From: CBDULX01 sp965368175
Lineage (GTDB): Bacteria > Pseudomonadota > Gammaproteobacteria > SZUA-229
Length of the DNA stretch: 8,581 nt
Direction of reading: 5' to 3'
Assembly: GCA_965368175.1 (NCBI GenBank)
Contig: CBDULX010000131.1
Coordinates: forward strand, 1-8,581
Made by a program: the position numbers and the translations under genes. Each line of letters opens with the position of its first letter. The first letter of the stretch is position 1. Below are positions 1 through 6,023 of the stretch, in pieces. Under the pieces are notes generated by a model. The model did not search any database and was not told the DNA's origin. It saw only the letters and a program-made list of their open reading frames with translations.

Positions 1-143
1 TCGAGAGTAACGCAGGAGCGGTTACCGAGGATGCGGAAGCTTTTATTCGCGTTGACGTGGAAGGAATCACTAATGTCGCCTGCGCCGGGAGGCGCAGAAG
101 CGACCATTTGAGTTATTCTTTTCTATCACTCAAACAACTTTAA
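1..143 (+). CDS. possible C-terminal end of an unidentified plus-strand protein (partial)
   Basis: The frame starting at base 3 is open from the window edge to a TAA at 141-143. It encodes about 46 residues, first acidic and alanine/valine rich (containing EDAEAFIRVDVEGITNV) and then a basic tail. In the first 26 codons nearly all begin with a purine, the pattern expected of a real coding frame; the codon-aligned complement on the minus strand is also open but fits this pattern less well. The basic tail is encoded by the hairpin at 80-97. The stop lies 16 bases inside the convergent dinB gene, so the two 3' ends would overlap. I do not recognise the family. It could be a chance open frame, since only about 140 bases are visible. 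Confidence 0.35.
   Translation, partial: ESNAGAVTEDAEAFIRVDVEGITNVACAGRRRSDHLSYSFLSLKQL
80..97. terminator. GC-rich hairpin between convergent gene ends
   Basis: CTGCGCC and GGCGCAG form a perfect 7-bp stem around a GGGA tetraloop on the plus strand. It sits about 30 bases beyond the dinB stop and near the end of the possible plus-strand frame, where a terminator would be expected. No T-run follows directly on either strand, so it is not a classical intrinsic terminator. It could instead be a 3'-end stabilising structure or a chance feature. Confidence 0.35.
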
Positions 144-1199
144 TTGCCTGTTAGAAACCTGTATTCCCTTTTCTTCAAGTTTTGACATACTCACGCCCAG
201 CAATCTAACGGGCCTTACATTAGCATCGGTGCGCTCCAGCAACACGAGTGCCACTGTGGCAATCTGGACTGGATCACAGGTCGGGCAATCCAGAGTAAGG
301 CTTCGGGTGACCTGCTGGAAATCAGCATACTTAACTTTTAAAGTCAGCGTATAACCAACCAGTCGTTTCTTATTCAGGCTGTTTCCGATCTGCTCGGACA
401 ACGCCACCAGTTGATGACGCATCTCATCAAGATCATTTAAATCCGATTCGAATGTATTCTCCGAACCCAGGGACTTGCGCTCGCGACTTACTGTTACCGG
501 CCGATGATCAATACCTCGAGCAATGTCATAATAATAATCGGCCGCACTGCCGAACAGGGCCTCTAACTCTGCTCTTGAAAATCGCAACAGATCATTCCCT
601 GTATAAATCTCCAGCGCCTTCATTTTTGCCTCAGTCACCTTACCCACACCATAAAATTTACCAATGGGTAATTGCCGCACAAAAGCCTGGCCCTGCCCTG
701 GGGCAATCACATATTGTCCATTGGGTTTGTTGGTATCGGAGGCAATTTTGGCTAGGAATTTATTATAGGAAATGCCCGCCGACGCTGTAAGCTGTGTTTT
801 CTGGAATATGGCCTGCCGAATCTGCTCAGCCATGCGTGTGGCCGATCCTTCGCAGCTCTGATTATCAGTGACATCAAGATAAGCCTCATCCAGAGACAAA
901 GGCTCAACCAGATCACTGTACTCATGGAAAATAGCATGAATTTGTTGAGAAGCTTCGCGATACGCTGCAAATCTGGGTGGTACAAATTCTGCGCCAGGAC
1001 AAAGTTGATACGCCCGGGATGAGGCCATAGCCGAATGCACGCCAAAGCGTCGGGCTTCGTAACTGCAGGTGGCGACTACACCACGGGAATCCGGTTTACC
1101 TCCGACAATGACCGGCCTGCCTTTTAACTGTGGATTATCCCGTTGCTCTACTGCGGCAAAAAACGCATCCATATCAATGTGGATTATTTTACGATCCAT
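126..1199 (-). CDS. dinB: DNA polymerase IV (Y-family translesion polymerase)
   Basis: This is a complete 357-aa error-prone polymerase that extends DNA past damaged bases. The N-terminal motif IHIDMDAFFAAVEQRD supplies the metal-binding D9 and D11, with the steric-gate position among F13/F14. The second catalytic motif, SLDEAYLDV, gives D104 and E105. Residues 1-165 match the palm and fingers, about 166-235 the thumb with helix-hairpin-helix (FYGVGKVTEAKM), and about 240-345 the little finger. The C-terminus QLKLF is a textbook beta-clamp binding motif (352-356). Length agrees with the E. coli enzyme (351 aa). It begins 6 nt after dusA ends and has only a weak AGG before its ATG, suggesting co-transcription and translational coupling with dusA. 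I see no canonical LexA box (CTG-N10-CAG) directly upstream. Confidence 0.97.
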   Translation of the reverse strand: MDRKIIHIDMDAFFAAVEQRDNPQLKGRPVIVGGKPDSRGVVATCSYEARRFGVHSAMASSRAYQLCPGAEFVPPRFAAYREASQQIHAIFHEYSDLVEPLSLDEAYLDVTDNQSCEGSATRMAEQIRQAIFQKTQLTASAGISYNKFLAKIASDTNKPNGQYVIAPGQGQAFVRQLPIGKFYGVGKVTEAKMKALEIYTGNDLLRFSRAELEALFGSAADYYYDIARGIDHRPVTVSRERKSLGSENTFESDLNDLDEMRHQLVALSEQIGNSLNKKRLVGYTLTLKVKYADFQQVTRSLTLDCPTCDPVQIATVALVLLERTDANVRPVRLLGVSMSKLEEKGIQVSNRQLKLFE

Positions 1200-1205
1200 C
1201 CTGAT

Positions 1206-2207
1206 TCAACCGAGAACGGTCACCGATGATGCCTCCCTGTCCTCCACATAGGCCAATGCTGCCAGCAGCACCTCCACTCCGGCACCCTTGCGCACGCCCT
1301 GCTCACTCAGGTAACGACGCCAGGCACGTGCACCGGGCATAGCATGGTACAGGCCTGTAATATGGCGAGTAATATTATGCAGGCGGTCGCCCATTGCCAG
1401 TTGCTGTTCGATATAAGGTATGAGCTGCTGGACAACCTGTAAGCGACTGGGTATAGAATGCCTGTCGTTAAAAAACCTTTGATCGACGTCGGCCAGTATA
1501 TAGGGATTATGGTATGCCTCACGACCCAGCATTACCCCATCCACATGCTTAAGATGTTGTTCGGCCTGAGCAAGATCACCGATCCCTCCATTGATGATAA
1601 TTTCCAGCTGCGGGTATCGGACTTTCAGCCTGTATACCGCATCATAATCCAGTGGCGGAATTTCCCGGTTTTCTTTTGGACTCAGGCCTTTTAACCAGGC
1701 CTTACGGGCATGCACGATAAATGCTTCGCAACCGGCCTCAGCCACGGTCTCTACAAACCCACACAACTCATCCCAGGAATCTCGATCATCCACCCCGATT
1801 CTATGTTTCACCGTCACCGGTAGATCGGTTGCCGATTTCATCGCCACCACACATTCCGCCACCACTTTCGGTACGGCCATTAAACAGGCACCGAAGCGTC
1901 CGGACTGTACCCGGTCGCTGGGACAACCCACGTTGAGGTTGATTTCATCGTAGCCATAGTCTGTGGCGATTTGAGAGCATTGCGCCAGCTGTTCCGGGTC
2001 ACTGCCGCCCAGTTGAAGTGCCACAGGATGCTCGGCTTCATTAAATGCCAGATGCTTATCCCGATCACCAAAAATGATCGCACCGGTGGTAACCATTTCA
2101 GTATATAGCAGCGTGTGTCTGGAAATTTGTCGCAGGAAAAACCGCTCATGTCGATCGGTCCAGTCCAGCATTGGCGCAACAGAAAAAGTCCGATCTATTA
2201 CTGACAT
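1206..2207 (-). CDS. dusA: tRNA-dihydrouridine(20/20a) synthase DusA
   Basis: This 333-aa flavoenzyme reduces uridines 20/20a in the tRNA D-loop using FMN and NADPH. The start MSVIDRTFSVAPMLDWTD carries the family's N-terminal APML motif. LNVGCPSDRVQSGRFGACLM holds the catalytic Cys (C95). K134 (VTVKHRIGVD), H166 (HARKAWLKGLSPKENR), NGGIG at 206-210 and the MLGREAYHNP segment near 226-235 form the FMN and substrate site. The KGLSPKENREIPPL block is typical of DusA rather than DusB or DusC. Length is normal. The ATG at 2207 is preceded by AAGGTGA at good spacing. It is followed by dinB after 6 nt. A consensus extended -10 lies about 170 bp upstream (2378-2386), with a strong hairpin in the inferred leader. 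Confidence 0.97.
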   Translation of the reverse strand: MSVIDRTFSVAPMLDWTDRHERFFLRQISRHTLLYTEMVTTGAIIFGDRDKHLAFNEAEHPVALQLGGSDPEQLAQCSQIATDYGYDEINLNVGCPSDRVQSGRFGACLMAVPKVVAECVVAMKSATDLPVTVKHRIGVDDRDSWDELCGFVETVAEAGCEAFIVHARKAWLKGLSPKENREIPPLDYDAVYRLKVRYPQLEIIINGGIGDLAQAEQHLKHVDGVMLGREAYHNPYILADVDQRFFNDRHSIPSRLQVVQQLIPYIEQQLAMGDRLHNITRHITGLYHAMPGARAWRRYLSEQGVRKGAGVEVLLAALAYVEDREASSVTVLG

Positions 2208-2286
2208 TCCATCACCTTAGGGAGGAAAGTGCCTACCGATTGCAAACCGGGATTGATCGTGAATTGCCTGTTCTTTAAAACGAGCG

Positions 2287-2326
2287 GTACACGCTGCTGG
2301 ACACCCATCGTGTAGCAGGAGCGTAC
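2287..2326 (-). promoter_or_regulatory. stable hairpin in the inferred dusA leader
   Basis: Read on the minus strand, a 40-nt segment folds as GTAC-GC, TGCT and ACAC pairing with GTGT, AGCA and GC-GTAC around a GATGG loop, giving about 14 base pairs with two small internal loops or bulges. A TTTT follows 6 nt after the stem. It lies between the extended -10 at 2378-2386 and the dusA start at 2207. It may be a leader RNA structure affecting dusA-dinB expression, or a weak terminator for transcripts arriving from upstream. The fold was derived by eye. Confidence 0.45.
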
Positions 2327-2377
2327 ATCGCTAATGAAATCACTATTGGATAAATTACTGGCTATATTCACCCTGCC

Positions 2378-2386
2378 ATTATAACA
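2378..2386 (-). promoter_or_regulatory. extended -10 promoter motif upstream of dusA
   Basis: The minus strand reads TGTTATAAT here, a perfect match to the extended -10 consensus TGnTATAAT. No good -35 hexamer is seen 16-18 bp upstream, which extended -10 promoters tolerate. Transcription would start near 2371 and give a leader of about 165 nt for dusA-dinB. The motif overlaps the stop codon of the 25-codon ORF. Confidence 0.5.
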
Positions 2387-2456
2387 GGCTGGTGACCCCT
2401 GCCAGGACTAAAATCACACAGGTCGCAACTACCAGATAATATTGTGTTCTTTCCAT
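2379..2456 (-). CDS. possible 25-aa single-pass membrane peptide
   Basis: An ATG at 2456-2454 opens a frame ending in TAA at 2381-2379. The peptide starts MERTQYY and continues with about 18 almost uninterrupted hydrophobic residues (LVVATCVILVLAGV core), the architecture of small bacterial membrane proteins: a short polar N-terminus followed by one transmembrane helix. A purine-rich GGGGGA ends 4 nt before the ATG, which is a convincing Shine-Dalgarno position. It lies in the gap downstream of the protease gene and upstream of dusA. I recognise no family. The length is short enough for a chance ORF, so the call rests on the combination of ribosome binding site and hydrophobicity. Confidence 0.4.
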   Translation of the reverse strand: MERTQYYLVVATCVILVLAGVTSLL

Positions 2457-2538
2457 CACATCCCCCGACGCTAATCTTTTGCCGAGTATGGTTTAAAAAA
2501 CACAGATCTACAGCGTAATACATTCCCGTTTCGACAGA

Positions 2539-2553
2539 CTGTTAGGACAACAG
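2539..2553. repeat. short inverted repeat CTGTT-N5-AACAG
   Basis: A perfect 5-bp inverted repeat separated by five bases lies 33 bp after the protease stop. It resembles a LexA box, but the spacing between CTG and CAG is 9, not 10, so I do not assign it as one. It may be an operator or a chance palindrome. Confidence 0.25.
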
Positions 2554-2585
2554 GATATACGGATAAAAAACAGGGATATCTGGTA

Positions 2586-4499
2586 TTAATGACCAAGTAA
2601 CGGAGGCATAGGACTGTCCAGGGTACTGGATATTGCGCGCAATAGTTCGGCTTCTGCCGGCATTACAATGCCATCATCCAGCACGGTATCAGCACAGGCA
2701 TCGATAATGGATTTTTTCAGCATGGGAGATAATCCATTCAGCTCATTGAGTGCCTGAGTAATCTTTTCCGCACTGACTTCTGAGAGAGGCTGCAGGCTCT
2801 CAGATTTGGGACTGAAAGTTATCATCGCCCGCTTAAAAGCAGAGGATATTTTCTCTGCCGTCTGGCCACTGCTCTGCGCCAGCACCGAGAGTAGTAAACG
2901 AATTTCTGCCCGCACAGGTTTAAAAGAATAATGTCTGATACGATTAACTTTGCCAGCATCCTTATCAAGATGCTGTTTAATCAGGGTCAGCAATACAAAT
3001 TCGAACAGGGTAAATTTATTATCAAGCTTAATCAGTTGTTCTATGCTGCCAATAAATTCAGATCTTTGTTGTCCATCCATACGCTTTAAAACCGGTAAAA
3101 CCAGGTCGACCACAGGCAGACGCAAACGCCGATCCAGTGTATACAAATCATCCAGAACGGGTGTCGACTGCTCATTTAATAAATTTTTCTGTCTTAAAAA
3201 ATCAAGGCCGATGTTTTTATCCATACCAGCAAGCAATAAACCATAAATCACCAAATCGGTACCCTGCCTGCTGTGCATGACTTCAGATATAGATGCCGGC
3301 AAACTACTGATCAACTGATGAGCATACACCAGGTGCTCAGGAGTGGGATTACCCACCGAAGCCGTCACCGCTTCTATAGTAGTAGGGCTGCCGCTCTCAG
3401 CAAAATGACTAATACCGCTATCAGCCATAGACTCGACAGTCGATGTTCCCTCTAGCTGATTTCGTTTCTGGATAATCGCTTTAGCGCGTTCTGTTTTCAG
3501 GAACATGGGGTCCACTGCATTGATACGAACATCCAGTGGTGGATGTGTGGCCAGCAGGGAGGTGAAATGAAGTTTTACCGTTTCGCCAAAACACATGTGG
3601 CTCATGTCTTCCGCGCTACTGGTATTAAGAAAGGCGCCGGCTACATGCTGCTGAATTTTATACAGAGCACCGGCCATGCCTTTGGGATTACGAGTGAACT
3701 GTACCGATGAGGCATCGGCCAGAAACTCTCTCTGCCTTGAAATAGCAGCCTTGATCAACCGGCCAAAAAACAGGCCGATGTAACCGATGGCAAACAGGGC
3801 CAGGGCAAGCAATAAAATAGCGCCCCCCCCCTTGTTATTACCACGTGAACGACGACCGCCACTCCTTAACACCAGTTCGCCGACTTTGCCGATCAATAAA
3901 ATTCCGGCCAGTATGGCAATGAGGCGAATATTTATACGCATATCGCCATTTAAAATATGGCTGAACTCATGGCCCACCACGCCCTGTAGCTCATCACGGT
4001 TTAAAGTCTCCAGAGCACCACGGGTAACGGCCATCACTGTTTCTGTCGGGCGAAAACCCGCCACGAAAGCATTTATCCCCTGCTCATTATCCATTACATA
4101 CAAACTCGGCATAGGCACGCCGGAGGCTATGGACATTTCCTCTACTACATGAATGTACTGGATTTCACTGTTATCCCGGGTATCCAGATCCAGCAATCGG
4201 CCACCGGCCATTTCTGCAACTGCCTGACCGCCTCCGCGCAATTTGAACAGACGTACCAGGCTGCCAAGTATAATCAGCAGCATGGTACCCAGAGAGATAT
4301 ATAGCCAGTAGGGTTGTTCTAGCCATTGATTCAGGCTGACAGGTGCAGAATTGTGAGTTGCCTGATAACCAACTTCACTGAGGGCGAAATACACCACGGT
4401 ATTAATCGCAAGCACAATCAGTAGAATGGCCAGCAGGAAATATATCACCAGTACGCTGGTTTTGCGTCTCGCCTTATCCTGCTGGGAAAAGAAATCCAT
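2586..4499 (-). CDS. M48 family membrane zinc metalloprotease (HtpX-like) with C-terminal extension
   Basis: This 637-aa integral membrane protease probably cleaves misfolded or damaged membrane proteins on the cytoplasmic side. Two hydrophobic helices lie at about 15-40 and 64-85. The zinc motif HEFSH is at 177-181, followed by a hydrophobic pair at about 191-211 and 226-248. The third zinc ligand is E258 in SRQREFLADA, and THPPLDVRI at 318-326 is a family signature. Ordinary HtpX is about 290 aa. Here residues 345-637 form an extra, mostly helical soluble region whose end (DDGIVMPAEAELLRAIS) resembles TerB-like helical domains. It follows lemA by 14 nt, a recurrent pairing, and lacks a strong ribosome binding site, which suggests coupling to lemA. 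A run of nine G (3823-3831) encodes a glycine linker before E258 and is a potential slippage site. Confidence 0.93.
   Translation of the reverse strand: MDFFSQQDKARRKTSVLVIYFLLAILLIVLAINTVVYFALSEVGYQATHNSAPVSLNQWLEQPYWLYISLGTMLLIILGSLVRLFKLRGGGQAVAEMAGGRLLDLDTRDNSEIQYIHVVEEMSIASGVPMPSLYVMDNEQGINAFVAGFRPTETVMAVTRGALETLNRDELQGVVGHEFSHILNGDMRINIRLIAILAGILLIGKVGELVLRSGGRRSRGNNKGGGAILLLALALFAIGYIGLFFGRLIKAAISRQREFLADASSVQFTRNPKGMAGALYKIQQHVAGAFLNTSSAEDMSHMCFGETVKLHFTSLLATHPPLDVRINAVDPMFLKTERAKAIIQKRNQLEGTSTVESMADSGISHFAESGSPTTIEAVTASVGNPTPEHLVYAHQLISSLPASISEVMHSRQGTDLVIYGLLLAGMDKNIGLDFLRQKNLLNEQSTPVLDDLYTLDRRLRLPVVDLVLPVLKRMDGQQRSEFIGSIEQLIKLDNKFTLFEFVLLTLIKQHLDKDAGKVNRIRHYSFKPVRAEIRLLLSVLAQSSGQTAEKISSAFKRAMITFSPKSESLQPLSEVSAEKITQALNELNGLSPMLKKSIIDACADTVLDDGIVMPAEAELLRAISSTLDSPMPPLLGH
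3823..3831 (-). repeat. homopolymeric G9 tract inside the protease gene
   Basis: Nine consecutive G on the coding strand encode the end of K223 and most of G224-G226, in the glycine-rich loop between the HEFSH motif and the helix preceding the third zinc ligand E258. A change of one base would shift the frame and remove E258 and everything after it. Long G runs in coding sequence are prone to replication slippage and to sequencing error. Confidence 0.9.
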
Positions 4500-4513
4500 C
4501 AGTGCTTATTGAT

Positions 4514-5104
4514 TTAAAAAGAAACTTTAATCGCTTTTTTATAATCCGTCGACTCGATTTCAAATAACTCTGCTGGCTGGAAACCACCGGGATTGGCGAT
4601 CATGGAATTGGGGAACTGTTCGCGGTAAGTATTGTAATTCATCACTGCATCATTATAAGCCTGACGAGAAAAAGACACCTTGTTTTCAGTCGAGGATAAT
4701 TCCTCCATCAAATTTTCCATGGTCTGATTGGCTTTAAGATCAGGGTAATTTTCAGACAGGGCAAACAGTTTACCCAGCGTGCCGGTCAATGCTGTTTCTG
4801 CTGTCATTAACTGTTTAATAGTTCTGGCATCTTCTGGATGTTCGGCGGCTGATTTTGCAGCATTTACTGCCTGGTTACGAGCCTCGATCACGGCAGTTAG
4901 CGTGCCTTTTTCATGAGCCATATAGGTTTTAGCAGTTTCTACCAGATTGGGAATCAGTTCATGGCGTCGCTGCAGCTGCACATCGATTTGTGAGAAAGCA
5001 TTCTTGAATCGATTCCTTAAGGACACCAGATTATTAAAAATGGCAATAACATAAAGCACCAGGACTACAATAATGACCAGAGTTACGATAGCGCCTGTGG
5101 ACAT
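4514..5104 (-). CDS. lemA: LemA family membrane protein
   Basis: This 196-aa protein has one N-terminal membrane helix (about 5-24, ending VIAIFNNLVSLRNRF) followed by a long helical, coiled-coil-like domain. The blocks NRFKNAFSQIDVQLQRRHEL and PNLVETAKTYMAHE, the later ALSENYPDLKAN and the terminal NYNTYREQFP are hallmarks of the LemA family. The biochemical role of LemA is poorly defined; it is usually a membrane-anchored partner encoded next to an M48 or TPM-type gene. Here the HtpX-like protease follows after 14 nt, so the two probably act together, with LemA as adaptor or regulator (inference). AGGGG lies 6-7 nt before the ATG. A possible promoter is at 5138-5166, between this gene and the upstream pilH-like gene. 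Confidence 0.94.
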   Translation of the reverse strand: MSTGAIVTLVIIVVLVLYVIAIFNNLVSLRNRFKNAFSQIDVQLQRRHELIPNLVETAKTYMAHEKGTLTAVIEARNQAVNAAKSAAEHPEDARTIKQLMTAETALTGTLGKLFALSENYPDLKANQTMENLMEELSSTENKVSFSRQAYNDAVMNYNTYREQFPNSMIANPGGFQPAELFEIESTDYKKAIKVSF

Positions 5105-5137
5105 GGAATCCCCTTTTTATCGTTGGTGAAATACGTA

Positions 5138-5166
5138 ATAAGAATGCAGGACCGATATCCTGTCTA
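5138..5166 (-). promoter_or_regulatory. candidate lemA promoter
   Basis: On the minus strand TAGACA (5 of 6 to the -35 consensus) is followed after 17 bp by TCTTAT (4 of 6 to the -10 consensus). Transcription would begin near 5131, about 27 nt upstream of lemA. The spacer contains the palindrome at 5147-5162. The match is moderate, so lemA could equally be read through from the pilH-like gene. Confidence 0.3.
5147..5162. repeat. inverted repeat CAGGA-N6-TCCTG upstream of lemA
   Basis: A perfect 5-bp inverted repeat separated by six bases lies between the pilH-like stop and lemA, within the spacer of the candidate promoter. It could be an operator, or with the T-rich CATTCTTATT that follows on the minus strand a weak terminator of the upstream gene. 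Confidence 0.3.
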
Positions 5167-5184
5167 ATTCAATTGATAATATTT

Positions 5185-5547
5185 CTATGGCAGCCAGGCG
5201 TTTATTTTGGACATCAGTTCCGCCTCTTTGGGTGGCTTGGTGATATAGTCCTTGGCCCCCTGGCGCTCTGCCCAGACTTTATCTGTCTCCTGGTCTTTAC
5301 TGGTGAGCATGATTACCGGAATATGCTGGGTATCAGCATTTTTGGTAATTTGACGCGTAGCCTGGAAGCCATTCAGATTAGGCATAACCACATCCATCAG
5401 AATAAGGTCCGGCAATTCACTACTGGCCTTGGAAACGGCCTCTTCACCATCTTCTGCGGTAATGATGTCAAACCCGTGTTTTTGCAGAATTTTGGTGACA
5501 CCCATCATCTGGGTTGGTGAATCATCAACTACTAATATACGTGTCAT
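5185..5547 (-). CDS. pilH: single-domain response regulator, PilH-like
   Basis: This 120-aa protein is a CheY-like receiver with no output domain. Acidic residues D8 and D9, phospho-acceptor D52 (LILMDVVMPNLNG), T82 and K104 (ITKPP) form a complete phosphorylation site. The blocks GFQATRQITKNA and TSKDQETDKVWAERQGAKDY closely match PilH, which with PilG and the Chp histidine kinase controls type IV pilus twitching. Standard pil-chp clusters carry pilG, pilI and pilJ beside pilH; here it stands alone between a mobile repeat and lemA, so it may be an orphan paralogue or an adaptor for another kinase. The ATG follows AAGGG at a rather long spacing of about 10 nt. A perfect TATAAT is 40 bp upstream. 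Confidence 0.85.
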   Translation of the reverse strand: MTRILVVDDSPTQMMGVTKILQKHGFDIITAEDGEEAVSKASSELPDLILMDVVMPNLNGFQATRQITKNADTQHIPVIMLTSKDQETDKVWAERQGAKDYITKPPKEAELMSKINAWLP

Positions 5548-5586
5548 AAAAAATTGCCCTTACGATTTTCCCTGTTCATTTTATTA

Positions 5587-5592
5587 ATTATA
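5587..5592 (-). promoter_or_regulatory. -10 element of the candidate pilH promoter
   Basis: The minus strand reads TATAAT, a perfect -10, in an AT-rich stretch 39 bp before the pilH-like ATG. The -35 position is poor; instead a 7-bp palindrome (5596-5613) occupies the -35 to -15 interval, suggesting a promoter that depends on a regulator or is repressed by one (inference). Confidence 0.45.
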
Positions 5593-5595
5593 CAA

Positions 5596-5613
5596 GTTAA
5601 AAAATGTTTTAAC
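5596..5613. promoter_or_regulatory. candidate operator palindrome at the pilH promoter
   Basis: GTTAAAA and TTTTAAC are perfect 7-bp inverted arms separated by AATG. The site starts 3 bp upstream of the -10 at 5587-5592 and covers the -35 region, the position of a classical operator. An AT-rich chance palindrome is also possible. Confidence 0.35.
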
Positions 5614-5665
5614 CCGGTTTGCAAAGTTTATCAACAAAGCTTAGCTTAAAATCCGCTAATTACTC

Positions 5666-5694
5666 ATCAATCATGTCACAAACATGAGATTGAT
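5666..5694. repeat. inverted repeat ATCAATCATG / CATGAGATTGAT
   Basis: Two arms (5666-5675 and 5683-5694) pair over 10 bp with a 2-base bulge and a 7-base loop. It lies about 75 bp upstream of the candidate pilH -10 and just outside the inverted-repeat element. It could be a second regulator site or a structure ending transcripts that come from gspB through the element. No clean T-run follows, so a terminator is not asserted. Confidence 0.35.
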
Positions 5695-5716
5695 CAAATA
5701 AAAACGGACATGATTA

Positions 5717-6023
5717 TAGGGCATCTCTATTAATTCTGGATATGCCAGATTGAGATTTAAAATTCGTCAGATCAAGGCGTAGACCACACGTAATAGCAGA
5801 CTATTTTGGCCAGGGATGACCTTATGCCGTGAAGGGCCGGACGCCCGAGAGCGGCGTGCTCAGGGTCACTAGTGTATTGATTTTGTGTCCTTTCAGGACG
5901 ATTAATTCACGGGCCATCTCCACCCACAAGGACGGTGCAGGGATGCATAGTAGTGGCTTGCAACGTAGATATGGCGAATTTTAAACTCAAAATGCTTATC
6001 CAGGAATTAATAGAGGTACCCTA
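5717..6023. mobile_element. MITE-like, Correia-type inverted-repeat element
   Basis: The left part (5712 onward) and the reverse complement of the right part (6028 backward) align for about 75 bases with few mismatches and three small gaps. Conserved blocks are TATAGGG, CTCTATTAATT, CTGGATA, TTGAG, TTTAAAATTCG and then weaker GGCGTAGACCAC-type similarity. The outermost TAGGG...CCCTA is flanked on both sides by TA (5715-5716 and 6024-6025), the target duplication of IS630/Tc1-mariner-type movement. No transposase frame fits inside the 307 bp, so it would be non-autonomous. From memory, the TATAG end, ATTTAAA block and CAAGGCG motif resemble Neisseria Correia repeats. It ends 19 bp after the gspB stop and may supply the 3' end of the gsp transcript. 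Confidence 0.72.
5827..5876. repeat. nested stem-loop core of the inverted-repeat element
   Basis: Within the element, TGACC pairs with GGTCA, GCCG with CGGC and GGGC with GCCC in nested order around a CGGAC loop, so a compound hairpin of about 13 bp can form. A second small hairpin, GTCCT-TTC-AGGAC, follows near 5887-5899. These structures lie between the terminal repeats and are the GC-rich part of an otherwise AT-rich region. Confidence 0.45.

Larger units (their letters stand above)
2208..2585. other. 378-bp intergenic region between the M48 protease and dusA
   Basis: This gap contains a 25-codon hydrophobic ORF (2379-2456), an extended -10 motif (2378-2386), a leader hairpin (2287-2326) and a CTGTT/AACAG inverted repeat (2539-2553). 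A minus-strand frame with a possible GTG start near 2371 also runs to a stop overlapping the first bases of dusA. It would encode about 55 residues, including the stretch CYTMGVQQRVPLVLKN. I do not recognise it, it has no clear ribosome binding site, and it overlaps the hairpin, so I do not call it a gene. No clear intrinsic terminator follows the protease gene, although its stop is followed by a short AT-rich stretch. Confidence 0.6.

Noticed and set aside
2208..2371. minus-strand frame of about 55 codons from a GTG, ending inside the dusA start
   Set aside because: No ribosome binding site, no recognisable family, overlap with a hairpin and only weak purine-first codon bias.
2539..2553. LexA box candidate CTGTT...AACAG
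   Set aside because: The CTG to CAG spacing is 9 rather than 10 and it lies more than 300 bp from dusA; kept only as a low-interest observation.
2555..2585. possible terminator after the protease gene
   Set aside because: CCAGATATCCCTG followed by TTTTTT looks promising, but the arms do not pair beyond the GATATC core, so no stable hairpin forms.
3787..4152. 121-codon plus-strand frame opposite the protease
   Set aside because: Antisense shadow of the M48 domain; its composition follows the complementary codons.
5690..5697. FNR-like TTGATCAA
   Set aside because: An FNR/Anr box needs TTGAT-N4-ATCAA; here the half-sites overlap with no spacer.
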